This document shows positions 43,003 through 54,051 of a stretch of DNA of 64,000 nucleotides, one piece after another. Location of the stretch: NCBI RefSeq assembly GCF_905147365.1, contig NC_056418.1, positions 11,841,262-11,905,261 on the forward strand. Reading direction: 5' to 3'. The translations under genes and the position numbers were made by a program. Below the pieces are notes generated by a model that did not search any database, was not told the DNA's origin, and saw nothing but the letters and a program-made list of their open reading frames with translations. This DNA is from Aricia agestis (Eukaryota; Arthropoda; Insecta; Lepidoptera; Lycaenidae). How positions within the stretch are numbered: position 1 is the first letter of the stretch; each line of letters starts with the position of its first letter.

Positions 43003-43500
43003 CACTAACTGTTAGGGCGCGTTTGGTAAAAATGAATATTATGTTTACAATAATATTTGAATTTTAGTCCAGACATTCATCAAAGACTTGGATTCGATAC
43101 AAAAAGTCATCCATGAAAATGTTAATATTTTCAAGTAGTTAACGTTCTAAGTCCATTATAAGTGTCATAAAACTAGTAGGTACTTCGGTTGCTGAACTTA
43201 AAGCCAGATAAATGAATACTTACTTAAAGATATAACATAGACTATTTTTATATCGATTACACAAAGCAAAGAACCAGTTTTCTTGTACGAGGTGCGCATA
43301 CAAATTATAAATAAGAAGTCTATAAATACTCCAGCGAAGATCCAGAGTCAAGATACTTTTAATCGATACGTTTTACATATTCTGCAAAACTTTTATAGCA
43401 GGCTATTACTGCTTGATAGTAATATCATGTTCACTTTTATGGTAATAAGCTGTTGCCAGCATAAAGAGAGTATTTAACTAGTCGTAGACATTAATAGATT
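43003..43500. other. no gene recognised
   Basis: AT-rich, no recognised motif on either strand. Confidence 0.45.
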
Positions 43501-43668
43501 GAGAGCGTCCGTGGCCTAGTGGGTAGACCTTTGGTTCGCACTAGAGAGGGTGGAGGTTCGATCCCGAGTGGAGGCGTGTAGCTGTGTACCAATGACACAT
43601 TTTCAGATCTCAAGTACATAATACGGACGCTCATACGGTGAAGGAAAACATCGTGAGGAAACCCGTAC
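43501..43668 (+). mobile_element. second tRNA-derived SINE family
   Basis: tRNA-like head with A box TGGCCTAGTGG (43512-43522) and B box GGTTCGATCC (43555-43564), then GAAGGAAAACATCGTGAGGA. Distinct from the SINE at 6741/31031. 3' end lost; it runs into a perfect palindrome. Confidence 0.82.
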
Positions 43669-43692
43669 ATGGTTGGTACGGGTTTCCTCACG
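43652..43692. repeat. perfect 17-bp palindrome at SINE end
   Basis: CGTGAGGAAACCCGTAC (43652-43668), loop ATGGTTG, exact inverse at 43676-43692. The left arm is SINE sequence, the right arm is its inverted copy. Confidence 0.97.
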
Positions 43693-43699
43693 TCCACTT

Positions 43700-43913
43700 A
43701 TTGACCTATTCATTCCTCTGGACTAGACCGACTGTGTTGCTAGAATGCCGTACTATGAGCTTCGGCAACCATACTCACATTCTAAATCTTGTCCCAGGCA
43801 CTACAGTATTAACTGGTTACTTCGCTCTGAAAATAATGTATAAATCATCCAAAACGGATGCAAAGGTCTTGCTTGCAGACATTAAGAAGATACACCATGG
43901 GCTAGAGAAATGA
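43700..43913 (+). other. orphan open frame between SINE and repeat
   Basis: The frame reads CRTMSFGNHTHILNLVPGTT, VLTGYFALKIMYKSSKTDAK, VLLADIKKIHHG and stops just inside the following repeat. It has protein-like composition (amphipathic, few rare residues), but I recognise no family. It could be a broken host exon or retrocopy. Confidence 0.25.
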
Positions 43914-44370
43914 AAAAAAAGTACGTGTAATATCTATAGCTGTCTCCCTTACCTCAAGCCTATACCGCAGAACGCGATAGAGACAACTGCAGAAAATCAA
44001 CGATTCGTTGTCCCCTGATTCCTTAAATTTCTCTTCCTTAAAATTCTCGAAAACTTAACTGATTTAAGTACTTTTTTCATTAAATATTAAGGAAAGACTT
44101 AGCTGTGTTCCTATGTTTTATCTTTTTTGTATAATCTAGCCAAATCTGTTTTCTGAGTGTTTGAACACAGCGGAAAATCTGGCCATTTGGGTTTTTGAAC
44201 GTTCATATCTTATTTAATAATTAAATTACGAAAAAGAAGAAAACATAGGGACATTGTATTAGTGGCCGTAGATATTCAGGAAAAAAAATTATAACTCTAC
44301 TAGCATTATCCAGGGAGGAAACAGGGGACAACGTTTGTGTGGAAAAAAGGGCGGTGTGGACTCCTCTTAA
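43901..44370 (+). repeat. 470-bp unclassified repeat, copy 1
   Basis: From GCTAGAGAAATGAAAAAAAA to GGCGGTGTGGACTCCTCTTA. Copy 2 at 62955-63418 has the same extent and order and differs by small indels. Internal inverted segments (CGTTGTCCCCTGATTCC / GGAAACAGGGGACAACG; CCTATGTTTT / AAAACATAGG) give it a foldback structure. Confidence 0.9.
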
Positions 44371-44461
44371 TAAGCCAAAGAGAACCCGTTGTCATCGCCT
44401 CAAGAAAATTTTAATTAACGATTTTTATTTTAATTAACATTATGATGACCACATTTTTGTT

Positions 44462-44640
44462 GCGCCAGAATTCGTTTATCGCGCAGGAACCCTACCATTT
44501 TCTGGAATGAAAAGTATCGTGTGTCCTTCCTCGGGACTAAAAGTATCTATGAGGTATGGCCTCAGCAAAATCGGTTCAGCGGTTGGTGAAGAGGTAACAG
44601 ACAGACAGACATAAATGTAACTCAATATCAGCATGGATTG
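44462..44640 (+). repeat. retroposon-tail repeat
   Basis: GCAGGAACCCTACCATTTTC, ATGAAAAGTATCGTGTGTCC, AAATCGGTTCAGCGG and a CAGA run; diverged copy of 34578-34790. Confidence 0.72.
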
Positions 44641-45031
44641 TAAGTTGAACGTCAAATACAATTGGGGTTGTTGTATGCTGCTGTGGCGGTACCCACAATT
44701 CGCCTAACATTCCTGCATCGCGCTATCGAAGTTTCGGAGAACGGCAAGATATATACAACGTCTGAAATGACGTCAGTGGGCTTCGGCCTGACCGAGCATG
44801 CTATCTCGCTCGGTCGGAAGATCTTCCTTTTCGGCCGTCACGAACAACGTTAAACTACGAAGTAATCGCTATTCACATATCGATTCCAAACATATCTTAT
44901 ATGCTGCACCTCTTTCCAACTTGATCCAAAGTTAACGTCTCCAGAGTACACTGTATGCCACATCATGTAAATGGCATTTGAGTCTTGTCTTTTAATATTG
45001 CACACGGAGCGTCGGTAGCGAGCTACGGAAT
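44641..45031. other. no gene recognised
   Basis: An open frame of 63 codons (44662-44853, plus) with no recognised motif; a CGGCCTGACCGAGCATGCTA stretch gives slightly raised GC. Confidence 0.35.
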
Positions 45032-45395
45032 AAAAAATCGGCCAAGTGCGAGTCGCACTAGTGCACGAGGGGTTCCGTACCGTTATAGAGCAAAAATATG
45101 CCAAAACTTGTATGGGAGCCCCCTTCAAATTTTATTTTATTTAATAATTTTATTACTAGTACCTATTTGTTGTCATAGTAGCAACAGAAATACATGATGT
45201 GTGAAAATTTCTACTATCTAGCTATCAGCATTTTTGAGATACAGCAGATAGACAAACAGACGGACAGACAGACAGACAGATAGACGGACAGACAGACACA
45301 CAAAATATGGACAGAGAGAGTGAGAGATGGAGAGAGAGAGAATTAGTAATACCCCCGTTTTTACCCTTTGGGTACGGAAGTCGGAACCCTAAAAA
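45032..45395 (+). repeat. 460-bp lepidopteran repeat, copy 2
   Basis: AAATCGGCCAAGTGCGAGTC start, GGGTTCCGTACCG, expanded ACAG/GAGA microsatellite at 45250-45342, end ACCCTTTGGGTACGGA. About 100 bp shorter than the others. Confidence 0.87.
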
Positions 45396-46140
45396 CGACG
45401 AGCCGAATCCGCCGAGAGAACGATAAATCATTGTAGAACACATACCACTCGACGACAAACACAGTTTCGGATACATTTCTCTGCTAGCTCGGCGATTACT
45501 AAACTGAAAAACGCGAAACAACCTTCCGAGTTCAGACACGACGTAGGGAACCTCCCGCATTAAATATTGCTGCTTCTCAGCTGTTTTATAGTTCACCTTA
45601 ATACTTATTTATTTATAGCCTGCTCATATTTTAGTGCTTATTAGTACAGACTGGACTGCTAGAACTTAAGTGGGCTTCTGTATATTGCTTCATTATTTGC
45701 GCTTGTTTTTTAGGTCTTACATTTTTTAATAAGATGTCTTTCATTAATAAGTAAATTATTGAATTTAAATATAATTAATTAAAAGATTTAAGAAATATTA
45801 TGCAATGAGTTAAAAGTGTGGTCATGAGATATTAAAAATACTAGATGGTCGCTGTTAAGCATTTGTGTCCTAATACACAAAATTTTTTGTTGTAAAATTT
45901 TGAACGCAGTCTATTATAATATATTCTGGGATGCAGCCTTGTTCTAAATCATCTAAGGAACATAACTACATTCATAACTCAAATCGTATTTTTTTGTGGG
46001 TTAGTATAAGAATGCTTAACAGCGTCCAGATAATACTAGACATTCGCGCGGCTTGGCCCGCGTGTAAAAATTCTTCCGTGCGGGAGCCGTATATTTTCCC
46101 GCAAAAAAGTAGCCTATGTCCTTCTCCATGGCCCACTCTA
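45396..46140. other. no gene recognised; repeat trace at right end
   Basis: AT-rich. 46047-46130 (GCGCGGCTTGGCCCGCG, GTGCGGGAGCCGTATATTTT, GTAGCCTATGTCC) is a 5' piece of a retroposon-tail repeat cut by the LINE. Confidence 0.5.
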
Positions 46141-46346
46141 TATTATTTTTATTTTATTAAATAAGGGGGCAAACGAGCAAACGGGTCACCTGATGGTAAG
46201 CAACTGCCGTCGCCCGTGGACACTCGCAACATCAGAAGAGCTGCAGGTGCGTTGCCGGCCTTTAAAGAGGGAATACGCTCTTTTCTTGAAGGTTTGCAGG
46301 TCGTGTAGGTCCGGAAATACTGCTGGTGACAGTTCGTTCCAGAGTT

Positions 46347-46676
46347 TTACAGTGCGCGGCAGAAAGTTACGCGAAAAACGCACTGTGGAAGACTGCCATC
46401 ACACTCATCAAGGTGATGAGGATGGTATGTTTTTCGCGTGGGACGATGGCGAAAAGTTGCAGGTGGTATGATTCCGAACAATTCCTCAGAGCACTCCCCG
46501 TGATACAACCGATAGAGGATACAGAGTGAAGCTACATCTCGGCGTAATTCCAAGGGGTCCAAGCTGTTTGAAACACTATGGCAGTCAACAATTCGAGCGG
46601 CCCGTCGTTGGATACGATCGAGAGGGAGCAGTTGGTATTTTGGCGCCCCTGCCCAGAGGTGAGAACAATATTCCAT
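46347..46676 (-). pseudogene. LINE ORF2 C-terminus
   Basis: MEYCSHLWAGAPKYQLLPLD, RIQRRAARIVDCHSVSNSLD, PLELRRDVASLCILYRLYHG, continuing to YHPHHLDECDGSLPQCVFRV. The pattern P-LD-x-IQ-R-AAR-I and L-RDVASL is the standard C-terminal region of CR1/Jockey reverse transcriptases. The last part of the frame is reused, as DNA, in the 3' fragments at 10800 and 37428. Confidence 0.87.
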
Positions 46677-46868
46677 ATGAGGCCGAACCTGCGCCTTGTA
46701 GAGTTGTAGGCGTTGGTCCGGACTGAAGTACTGTCTCGCTCTGTTAAGAACACCAAGCTTCTTCGAGGCTAATTTGGCCTTACCCTCTAGATGATATCGG
46801 AACTGGACTTCGCTCGATATGTTGACGCCAAGTATCTCAATGCTAGGGGAGATGGTTAAAGATGTGCC

Positions 46869-47345
46869 CTAGAAACGAGGATATACGACCATTGGTGACT
46901 TTTTAGTGGTGAACGCGCAGACTTGTGTCTTGGCGGAGTTGAATTGGACCAAGTTACGCCTACCCCATTCAGAGACCTTCTCCAATGAATTCTCCACCTT
47001 AGACACAAGTTCGTTTCGACTCTCAGTGACATTTTGCCGAGAAATATTGGGGGAGCCGGTATATACAGCATCACCTGTACTATCATCCGCATAGCAATGA
47101 ATGCCGTTGGTCTGTAACATGTCATTGATATGCAGTATGAATAGAGTAGGCGATAGCACACAGCCCTGAGGGACACCAGCATCAACAGACTGAGTTTCCG
47201 AGCATTCGCCGTCAACTACGACCTTTATGCTTCTGTCTGCTAAGAAACTAGTGACCCACTTACATAATTTCTCGGGCAGCCCGTATGATGGAAGCTTTGA
47301 TAGCAGCGCTTTATGCCAAACCCGATCAAAGGCCCTTCGACTCAA
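46869..47345 (-). pseudogene. LINE reverse transcriptase, catalytic YADD block
   Basis: AFDRVWHKALLSKLPSYGLP, SFLADRSIKVVVDGECSETQ, VDAGVPQGCVLSPTLFILHI, NGIHCYADDSTGDAVY and FNSAKTQVCAFTTKKSP. AFD, GVPQGCVLSP and YADD are the catalytic palm motifs. About ten codons between the GDLLAYLTHRWAQAIES block and AFDRVW appear deleted, which also shifts the frame. Confidence 0.88.
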
Positions 47346-47401
47346 TTGCCTGAGCCCAACGATGAGTCAGGTACGCCAAGAGATCACCAGCCGAGCGACC
47401 C

Positions 47402-47878
47402 TTACGGAACCCGTATTGTGTGTCCCTGACCGTCCAAGTATCGAAGAAGCTGGCTATTGATAATGGATTCCATTATCTTCGAGAAGAGAGAGGTTATAGC
47501 GATTGGTCTGTAGTTGGAAGAATTTGTGAAATCACCTTTTTTGGGGATCGGGTGCACCAAGGCTGTCTTCCAGGAAGCCGGGACGATGCTAGTGGAATAG
47601 AAGAGCCGAAAAAGACGCGTCAAGACCGGAGCCAACTCTGGAGCACACTTTTTCAACACAATAGGCGGGATTCCGTCAGGCCCACTCGACTTTTGGATAT
47701 CAAGGAAACGGAGGGCTTTTCGCACTGAGCGCTGATGAAACCGAATACCCGAAATGATGCTCGTACATCGCGGTACGGTCAGCGGTTTCGGCCCCCCGTC
47801 ATCCAGGGTCGAGTTTGACGCAAAGAGCTTGGCCCAAAAGATCGGCTTTGTCTTTTGCGTCCTGGGCCAACGATCCAT
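47402..47878 (-). pseudogene. LINE reverse transcriptase, N-terminal blocks
   Basis: Continues the endonuclease frame after a frameshift: KALRFLDIQKSSGPDGIPPI, VLKKCAPELAPVLTRLFRLF, SWKTALVHPIPKKGDFTNSS, NYRPIAITSLFSKIMESIIN. S-G-P-D-G-I-P and N-Y-R-P-I are RT blocks 1-2a of non-LTR elements. The frame is lost at about 47402 just before the QYGFRKGRS block, which is still readable in another frame at about 47375-47420. Confidence 0.88.
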
Positions 47879-49268
47879 TTCCTACATGTAGGGATGGTAG
47901 GGTTGGCTTGCAGAAATTTCCTTCAATAGCTTTGGCCAGAGACCAGAATGCACGGGTTCCCGAGGGGTGGCGCTCAAGTCTCTTGCCAATTCTATTGACG
48001 TGCTGTTGCTTTGCCCGAGTAATCTCTTTCTTGAGGGACCTAGAGGCAAGGTTGTACTCCTTTTTATATGTGCTGGTATTTAAATCCCGAGCAGACACTG
48101 CGTTGGCCCAGGATTGGTAAGCCTCCTGCTTCCGGCGAGAAGCATTTTTGGGGGATGAACCAAACCAGGGACGAAATCTGCCGCCAGTTGGCACTACAGA
48201 GGACGGAATGAAAAGTTCCATCCCCTGTATCACCACACCGGCAACAGAGTTGGCAGTGTTGTCGGGATCATCCGGCGAGAAGCACACGTGCCTGCAAGGA
48301 TAGGATGCAAAAAACGACCGCATCCCATCCCAGTCTGCTGACTTGTAGTGCCACACACGACGGTATTTAACAGCACGCTGTCTTAACACCGTCGTAAGTG
48401 GCACAGAACTCCTAACAAGGCAATGATCCGATGAACCAAGTGGTGCGGTTACGGATATTTGGTAGCCGTCAGGATTTGAAGTCAGCAGGAGGTCCAACAA
48501 GGAAGGATTCTGACCATCCACATCTGGGATTCGCGTAGGCGTAGTAACCAGTTGTGTCAAGTCGTTCGCAAGGGCAAAGTTGCAGACAGATCTCCCCGCA
48601 TGATCAGTTTTACTGGAATTGAGCCAGTCGGCGTGGTGAGCATTAAAGTCGCCAAGTATTATGATCTCTGCGGATGGGATCTGCTGCTGCACAAAATCTG
48701 AAGCAGCTTGCAGGTGCTCCAAGAGTCGGTCCGTCTCGGCGTCACCACTATGGGACCTATATAGGCACGCATAGACGCGAGGGTGGTCGTCGCAATCTAT
48801 GCGGAGCCATAAGGTTGATAGGTCCATTACCTCAAGATTGCTGAGGCGGCGAGAGCTGATATCATCTCTGATATATACACACACTCCAGCTTTGGGTAGA
48901 AAGGAGTGCTCGAGATAATACCCTGGGTGGGAAAGGTATGATGTGTTACTCGGAGATGATATCTGCGTCTCGGTTAAAAAGAGCAAAGCCGGCTTTGCCG
49001 TCTCAAGGTGGTAATGGACGGCGTTAAGGTTGGAGTGTAATCCCCTGATATTACAAAAGTCCACGTTTAATATCGAGGGGGGTGCCTTTGTGTGTTTGCT
49101 CTTGCCCCGAGCAGATTGGAGCGCAGTTTTGCCCTCCCCAGAATACGAGGGGCAGCCTGGACGTCCACGTTCAGTTCCAGGGGTTCCTGAGCATGGACGT
49201 CCAGAGAGGGATTCTCCAACGCAGTTGGTACCCTCCTGGGGTAATAAATTGTTTTTCAACTGCGGCAT
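47799..49268 (-). pseudogene. LINE ORF2: AP endonuclease and start of RT region
   Basis: Frame opens near the element's 5' end; the first ATG is at 49268 (MPQLKNNLLPQ). The endonuclease/exonuclease/phosphatase fold is clear: LNVDFCNIRGLHSNLNAVHY, LLFLTETQISSPSNTSYLS, AGVCVYIRDDI, YACLYRSHSGDAETD, the catalytic IIILGDFNAHHADW, SLLDLLLTSNPDGY and LGSSDHCLVRSSVP. TE, GDFNAHH, DLLLTS and SDHCLV are the usual metal/catalytic residues and all look intact. It nicks target DNA to prime reverse transcription. The frame ends at a stop at 47799; overlap with the next frame near 47830 shows a single frameshift. Confidence 0.9.
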
Positions 49269-49518
49269 TTCTAGGGGGGTAGGGGACTGGGTCGCCGGTA
49301 AACTCACTCACTCGGCGAAACACAGCGCAAGCGCTGTTTCACGCCGGTTTTCTGTGAGGCCGTGGTATTTCTCCGGTCGAGCCGGCCTTTTCGTGCTCTC
49401 CCACGGACTAACTAATATCTGCGTTAAATTACATTAAAATCGTTCCACTAGTTCACGAATAAATCGCGTTCAAACAAACAAATCCAGCTGAATAAGAAGG
49501 TAAAGATTGTATTTGTTA

Positions 49519-49675
49519 CTAGCTGTCGCGGTGAACTTCGTGTCACTTTAAAACCTTCCCTGGACTTCAAGGATTATTTTATGATTAAAATCAGCCCAAT
49601 CCGTTCAGCCGTTTTCGAGTTTTAGCGCGACTAACACATTTGAAAATCCATTTTTATATATAAGAAGAAGATACT
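49519..49675 (+). repeat. ACTAGCTGTCGCGGTGAAC repeat
   Basis: TACTAGCTGTCGCGGTGAAC, ATCAGCCCAATCCGTTCAGC and the TTTTTATATATAAGA tail are typical of the insect retroposon-tail class; only one copy here. Confidence 0.65.
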
Positions 49676-50596
49676 GAGGTAACGGTGTGTACTTTTTGTT
49701 ACAAATCCTCAAAAGGCAATCCGGCTAGCTGCCTGAATTGTTGAAATAAAAACACTTTTATCCAGTAACGTATGCTCTTTGAGGGGAGCATGTATGGGAC
49801 TGCTCTTTTGATTTTAGATGTGATTCATGAATACAGGTCGCTGTCACAGGCTTCGCTACTCAAAGATGTCAAAGAAGTTAAACTGTCAAAGCGTTCAGCT
49901 TCGCGCTGCATGCTTTTCATATCGTCAACTTTATTTTAGTTCAGTGTTTTTCATGTTTTCGGGAGAGGATGGCGTTCATTTCGACTTTTTGTCGAGATAA
50001 TTAAAAGCGACATTTGCGGTGACTAATTGCGGCAGCATTTATTGCGAGATATCATCGGCGCTATTAAAACCAGTATTTAACGTACGTTTTTTTCATTTTG
50101 TTTACTCTACAATAAACTGCATTCAAAAAACCACTCAAGGATCCTTAGCAAAACAACAAACGTTTAGTTTTGAAATTAATTGGGAAAAAAAATACAGTAA
50201 TCCTTATAAGAGCAGGCTATATTTTCATTGAAAGAGAGAAGTTTACACATTTTCGAACTCGAAGCGACTTCGAAGTTCAATCGTAAATAAAGACGAAGAG
50301 CCAAACTTACGGACACCGTACAAGGTCTCCCAAGATGTAAGCGTATTTCGTAACTTGGTTGTAGACTAGGTGCGTAACGACGCAACTTCTAAGCCTCAAA
50401 ACAAGATTTTCATCTAAACGAGAATAGGAAGTTAACGTCAACGAAAACAATGACGGAGGAACTGAATTGCTTCAGTAAGTACAAAGTATGTAGTAATCTA
50501 TAACTCTTATTTTCACATTATAATTGTCTTTTAATTTACGTCTGTTTCGGTCGGTTTAATTGAAACCAGGCCAGTTACGTAGGAGTAATTTTATAG
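49676..50596. other. no gene recognised
   Basis: AT-rich; short frames without motif. Confidence 0.45.
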
Positions 50597-50597
50597 A

Positions 50598-50641
50598 GCC
50601 CGGTATGTGCGCAATACACAAGAGTATTGCGCACATACCGG
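50598..50641. repeat. perfect ~19-bp palindrome
   Basis: CCCGGTATGTGCGCAATAC, loop ACAAGA, GTATTGCGCACATACCGGG. Perfect arms, small loop. Confidence 0.95.
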
Positions 50642-50741
50642 GGAGTTATTGTTATTATCTACTCCTTTACTCTCGTAACCCAGCACTGGGATAAACCAAC
50701 GACAAGACTGGCAAGAGATCAGGCGCAGGATCTAATTTTTA

Positions 50742-50873
50742 GGGCGTTTGTGCACTACACGGAATTTTACCATCCGGCGCGGCGCGGCATCCCGATTTCC
50801 TACCTTATTTATATGGCAAACGTGAAAGTTATGAACGCCGGACGGTAAAATTCCGTGTAGTGCACAAACGTCC
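50742..50873. mobile_element. 132-bp MITE with TTA duplication
   Basis: Near-perfect ~39-bp inverted ends (GGGCGTTTGTGCACTACACG and CGTGTAGTGCACAAACGTCC), TTA at 50739-50741 and 50874-50876. It has landed exactly at the edge of the 460-bp repeat that begins at 50875. PIF/Harbinger-type. Confidence 0.92.
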
Positions 50874-50874
50874 T

Positions 50875-51325
50875 TAGGGTTCCATACCCAAAGGGTAAAA
50901 ACGGGACCCTATTACTGAGACTTCGATGTCTGTCCGTCTGTCTGTCTGTCCGTCTGTCCGTCTGTCTCCAGGCTGTAACTCAAGAACCGCTATAGCTAGA
51001 CTTCTGAAATTTTTACAGATTGTGTATTTCTATTGCCGCTATAACAGCAAATACTAAAAACGCAATAAAACTATTATTTAAGGGGGGCTCCCATACAACA
51101 AACGTGATTTTTTTAAAGTTTTCTTCATTCGTTATCAATAATGGTATCAGCTTTCAAAAAATCCTTAATTATATTTGTACTTACTTTAATAATTAATAAT
51201 AAAATTAAAATAAAATATATATTTAAGAGGGGCTCCCATACAAACACATACATTTTTGCCTACTTTCGCTCTATGACGATTGACGGTACGGAACCCTTCA
51301 TGCGTCCGACTCGCACTTGGCTGAT
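50875..51325 (-). repeat. 460-bp lepidopteran repeat, copy 3
   Basis: Reverse orientation: AGGGTTCCATACCCAAAGGG, GTCTGTCCGTCTGTC microsatellite at 50928-50967, ending GTCCGACTCGCACTTGGCTG. Confidence 0.87.
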
Positions 51326-52652
51326 AAGCGCATCCGACGCATGGAGCATCTAACATGTCAGACAATCAGGTGATGCATGCTGCATTGTCCTAACGAAACT
51401 CCAACGCTGGAATTGAATGACTGGAACTGGACTAGGGAGGGGTTAAATTTCCTGATTAGTGATAGAATTAGTACGTCTAGAACTTTTCAAACAAATTCTG
51501 TACATCTGAACCGAATGTTGTATCCATTACTATTACGTGTGTCATTAACAAAGGGAATTGATGCAGCGTTGTTTATAGTCAGTATTTCGGCGTTGACACC
51601 ATCCATATTTTCATTCTTGGTGTCGCATAGCTCCCGCTGGTGTCACGAATAAACCAAACCACAATGTATCTTTATGGTCGGTTGATAAGTTGTTTATCGT
51701 GTATGGTTTCGATAATAAATGGGAAATGCTCGTGCATAAAATGCACCAACTTTATCGATTCAATTTAATTTTCATGGGCTATAAATGTTTTTTGTATTTC
51801 GTTCATACAATCCTTTATTTGAAACGATGCAATTTATTCCCTAGCGACGGCCATGTTACAAGCTTATTACCTACATACTAAATAATGCACGCTGCTCCAT
51901 TTATCACGCAGTAACTTAACACTTTATAAATAATATTTAGTTCCTTAAGCTTTCCTGAACCTGTAACAATCTCCATACCTATCACAATTATTGCTTGAAG
52001 AGTTAAGTTCGATAATCTTCATTAAAGTTTAGTAAACGTACGACGTAAATATAATACTCAGTTCGAAAAAACTATCATCTAACAACTACGAATAATAAAA
52101 ACTATCTAACTAGGAAAATGACATGCCCAAACACATAAATTTTTTCACCAAACGAAGCGTTCCATATTTTATTCACTGCGACATCTTTATCGGTAAAGAA
52201 CTATCCTGTTTCGTTACTGTATGTAATATTGATAACGAATCCACTTTACCCATATCTACCCCTCACGTTCTACCCTATCTGTATTCTTGTCGAAAAACGT
52301 CTAATTTTGTGTAACCCTCGTGCTGCCCGGAGACGTCGCGCCACACATGGCATGGCGACACTTACGTTTTTCAAATTTCACTCACGCACGCCTCGTTTTT
52401 ATTTGGGAGTCGCTCCTACTTGTATTTTTACCTTTATCCGGCACCGGTTTCGCCAAATCGAATCACGCAAAAACGTAAGTTGATTTTGGGTCTTTGACTT
52501 GAGCCATGAATAGAGCGTCAAGAACGCGTAAGCGCGGGATTAGGTTCGTTTGCCAGTAGTTGGAGTACCACTGTAAGCTAAGAGGACAGGGTTCTGATTC
52601 TCACAACACGAATGTCGCCTCGATGGGAGGCTAGACAGTAGGCAGCCTAGAC
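51326..52652. other. no gene recognised
   Basis: AT-rich; frames at 51377-51652 and 52229-52483 carry no recognised motif. Confidence 0.4.
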
Positions 52653-52985
52653 CAGGGTGCCATCGATTAGTTTTGCTCGGGGTCCATTTAAGAAATGAAA
52701 TGACCTTCGCGGTCCACACATCATTTTATAAAGAAATATTAAACAAAGCTAATTACTGAAATTGCAAAAGCATTGATTTAAATATCAATGAGAAAAGGGA
52801 TAATTTTTGTAGCTAATTATTTCTTAAATGTTTGGAGTGAAATTGGTGTAAGCTATTGTCATTAAATCCTACAGATGTTCATCAGTAAGTCAAGACCGAA
52901 ATTTATTTTTAACAAAGTTCATCTTCGAACATGCTTGTTCCGCACACAATGGGTCGGCGGCGGTTTGCCATTTGGTGACCCCTGG
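52653..52985. mobile_element. hAT-type MITE with 8-bp duplication
   Basis: Ends CAGGGTGCC and GGTGACCCCTG are short inverted repeats of hAT type (C-A-G-G-G). Flanks GCCTAGAC (52645-52652) and GCCTAGTC (52986-52993) agree at 7 of 8 bases. No coding sequence. Confidence 0.78.
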
Positions 52986-52993
52986 CCTAGTCA

Positions 52994-54051
52994 CTCATTT
53001 TCATCGAAACGAGGTATGAGAATCATCCCCTGAATAGTGTAGCTGTGTGACTGTGTCATCTCTCATATCCACTATCAGATTATATTGACCCACCCTCACT
53101 TTGTCATCCGAAATTGCGTTTACAGCGAAAAACCCCAATACATTTTAAAACGTTTTCCGCATAAAAATTTCAAGTGTTGCCGCAACTCGCGCATAAAATG
53201 CCGAAACAAACGCGACCGCGGCGACAGTTAGGTGATACGTGTTTTCTCAGTATCGCCCGCATTCGGATTCACTCCGCCCGCTCGCACCATTTGCCGTGAA
53301 AAGACCGATCGGCTAGAAGAGATTAACGCGATCACAGAGACACCTTTATCTCGCGACAAAGGGGGGATGATGTATTTATTGAATTAATGTTCGCCGTTTG
53401 TGCAACCACTGATATAATAAGGCTGCTCATGTGGTTCTGTCTTCTAAATGGTTTATCGAACATTTTGGTGTTTCTGGTTTCATCTTTTGTTCTTGTATTT
53501 TCTTAAATCTAAAATTTTTTGGTAATGTTTAGGCAATTAATGAATGTACCCAGTTTTTACTACTAAGTAACCAATTACTAAATTGAAAGAGAAATGCTCG
53601 AGCTATTTTAGTGATATTTGTAAAATTATCGCCCTGCTGAGCAAAGTCATATAATATTATCTGCAAAAATATGCCCATGTCACGATAGGGTGAATAAAAT
53701 CAACAAGGGTATGGAGGAGCCAACCGCGCGGAAAGTATTAAATAACTTCCCGTATATCGAAACTTTTATGTTGCCTTATTAGAGGCCTCGTGTTTCCGAC
53801 GAAGTTTCTCAACTGGAAAATATAATACGCGAAACCCAAATAAGTTGGACCAAAGGAAGTCTTGACATAACGCCATCCCATACGCAATTTTAGAATGAAA
53901 ATAAATAGGTACGGGAAAAATTGCACGTCTTATGGTAAAGGCAAGGAAGTATGAAATTATTGTACGGCAAAGACATGAACGAATGGCAAATACATTTTTG
54001 AAATTATAGCTGATTCAATTAAACAAAAGATTAACAATGCACTGTTCGATT
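52994..54051. other. no gene recognised
   Basis: A modestly GC-richer patch at 53190-53300. No coding signal on either strand. Confidence 0.4.

Larger units (their letters stand above)
46147..49404 (-). mobile_element. CR1/Jockey-like LINE, nearly full length, frame-broken
   Basis: The 5' end at 49404 (GTGGGAGAGCACGAAAAGGC) and the 3' end at 46147 (TGCTCGTTTGCCCCCTTATT then TTAATAAAATAA) are the same ends carried by the short elements at 11931, 15850 and 18047, which fixes the borders. The body encodes endonuclease and reverse transcriptase in the expected order, in at least four frame segments. No clear target duplication. The exact clade is not resolved by eye. Confidence 0.85.

Noticed and set aside
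43503..43575. Possible tRNA gene
   Set aside because: A/B boxes are present but the ends do not pair, and SINE body sequence follows directly.
49030..49437. 135-codon plus-strand frame
   Set aside because: Antisense to the LINE endonuclease ORF; a shadow.
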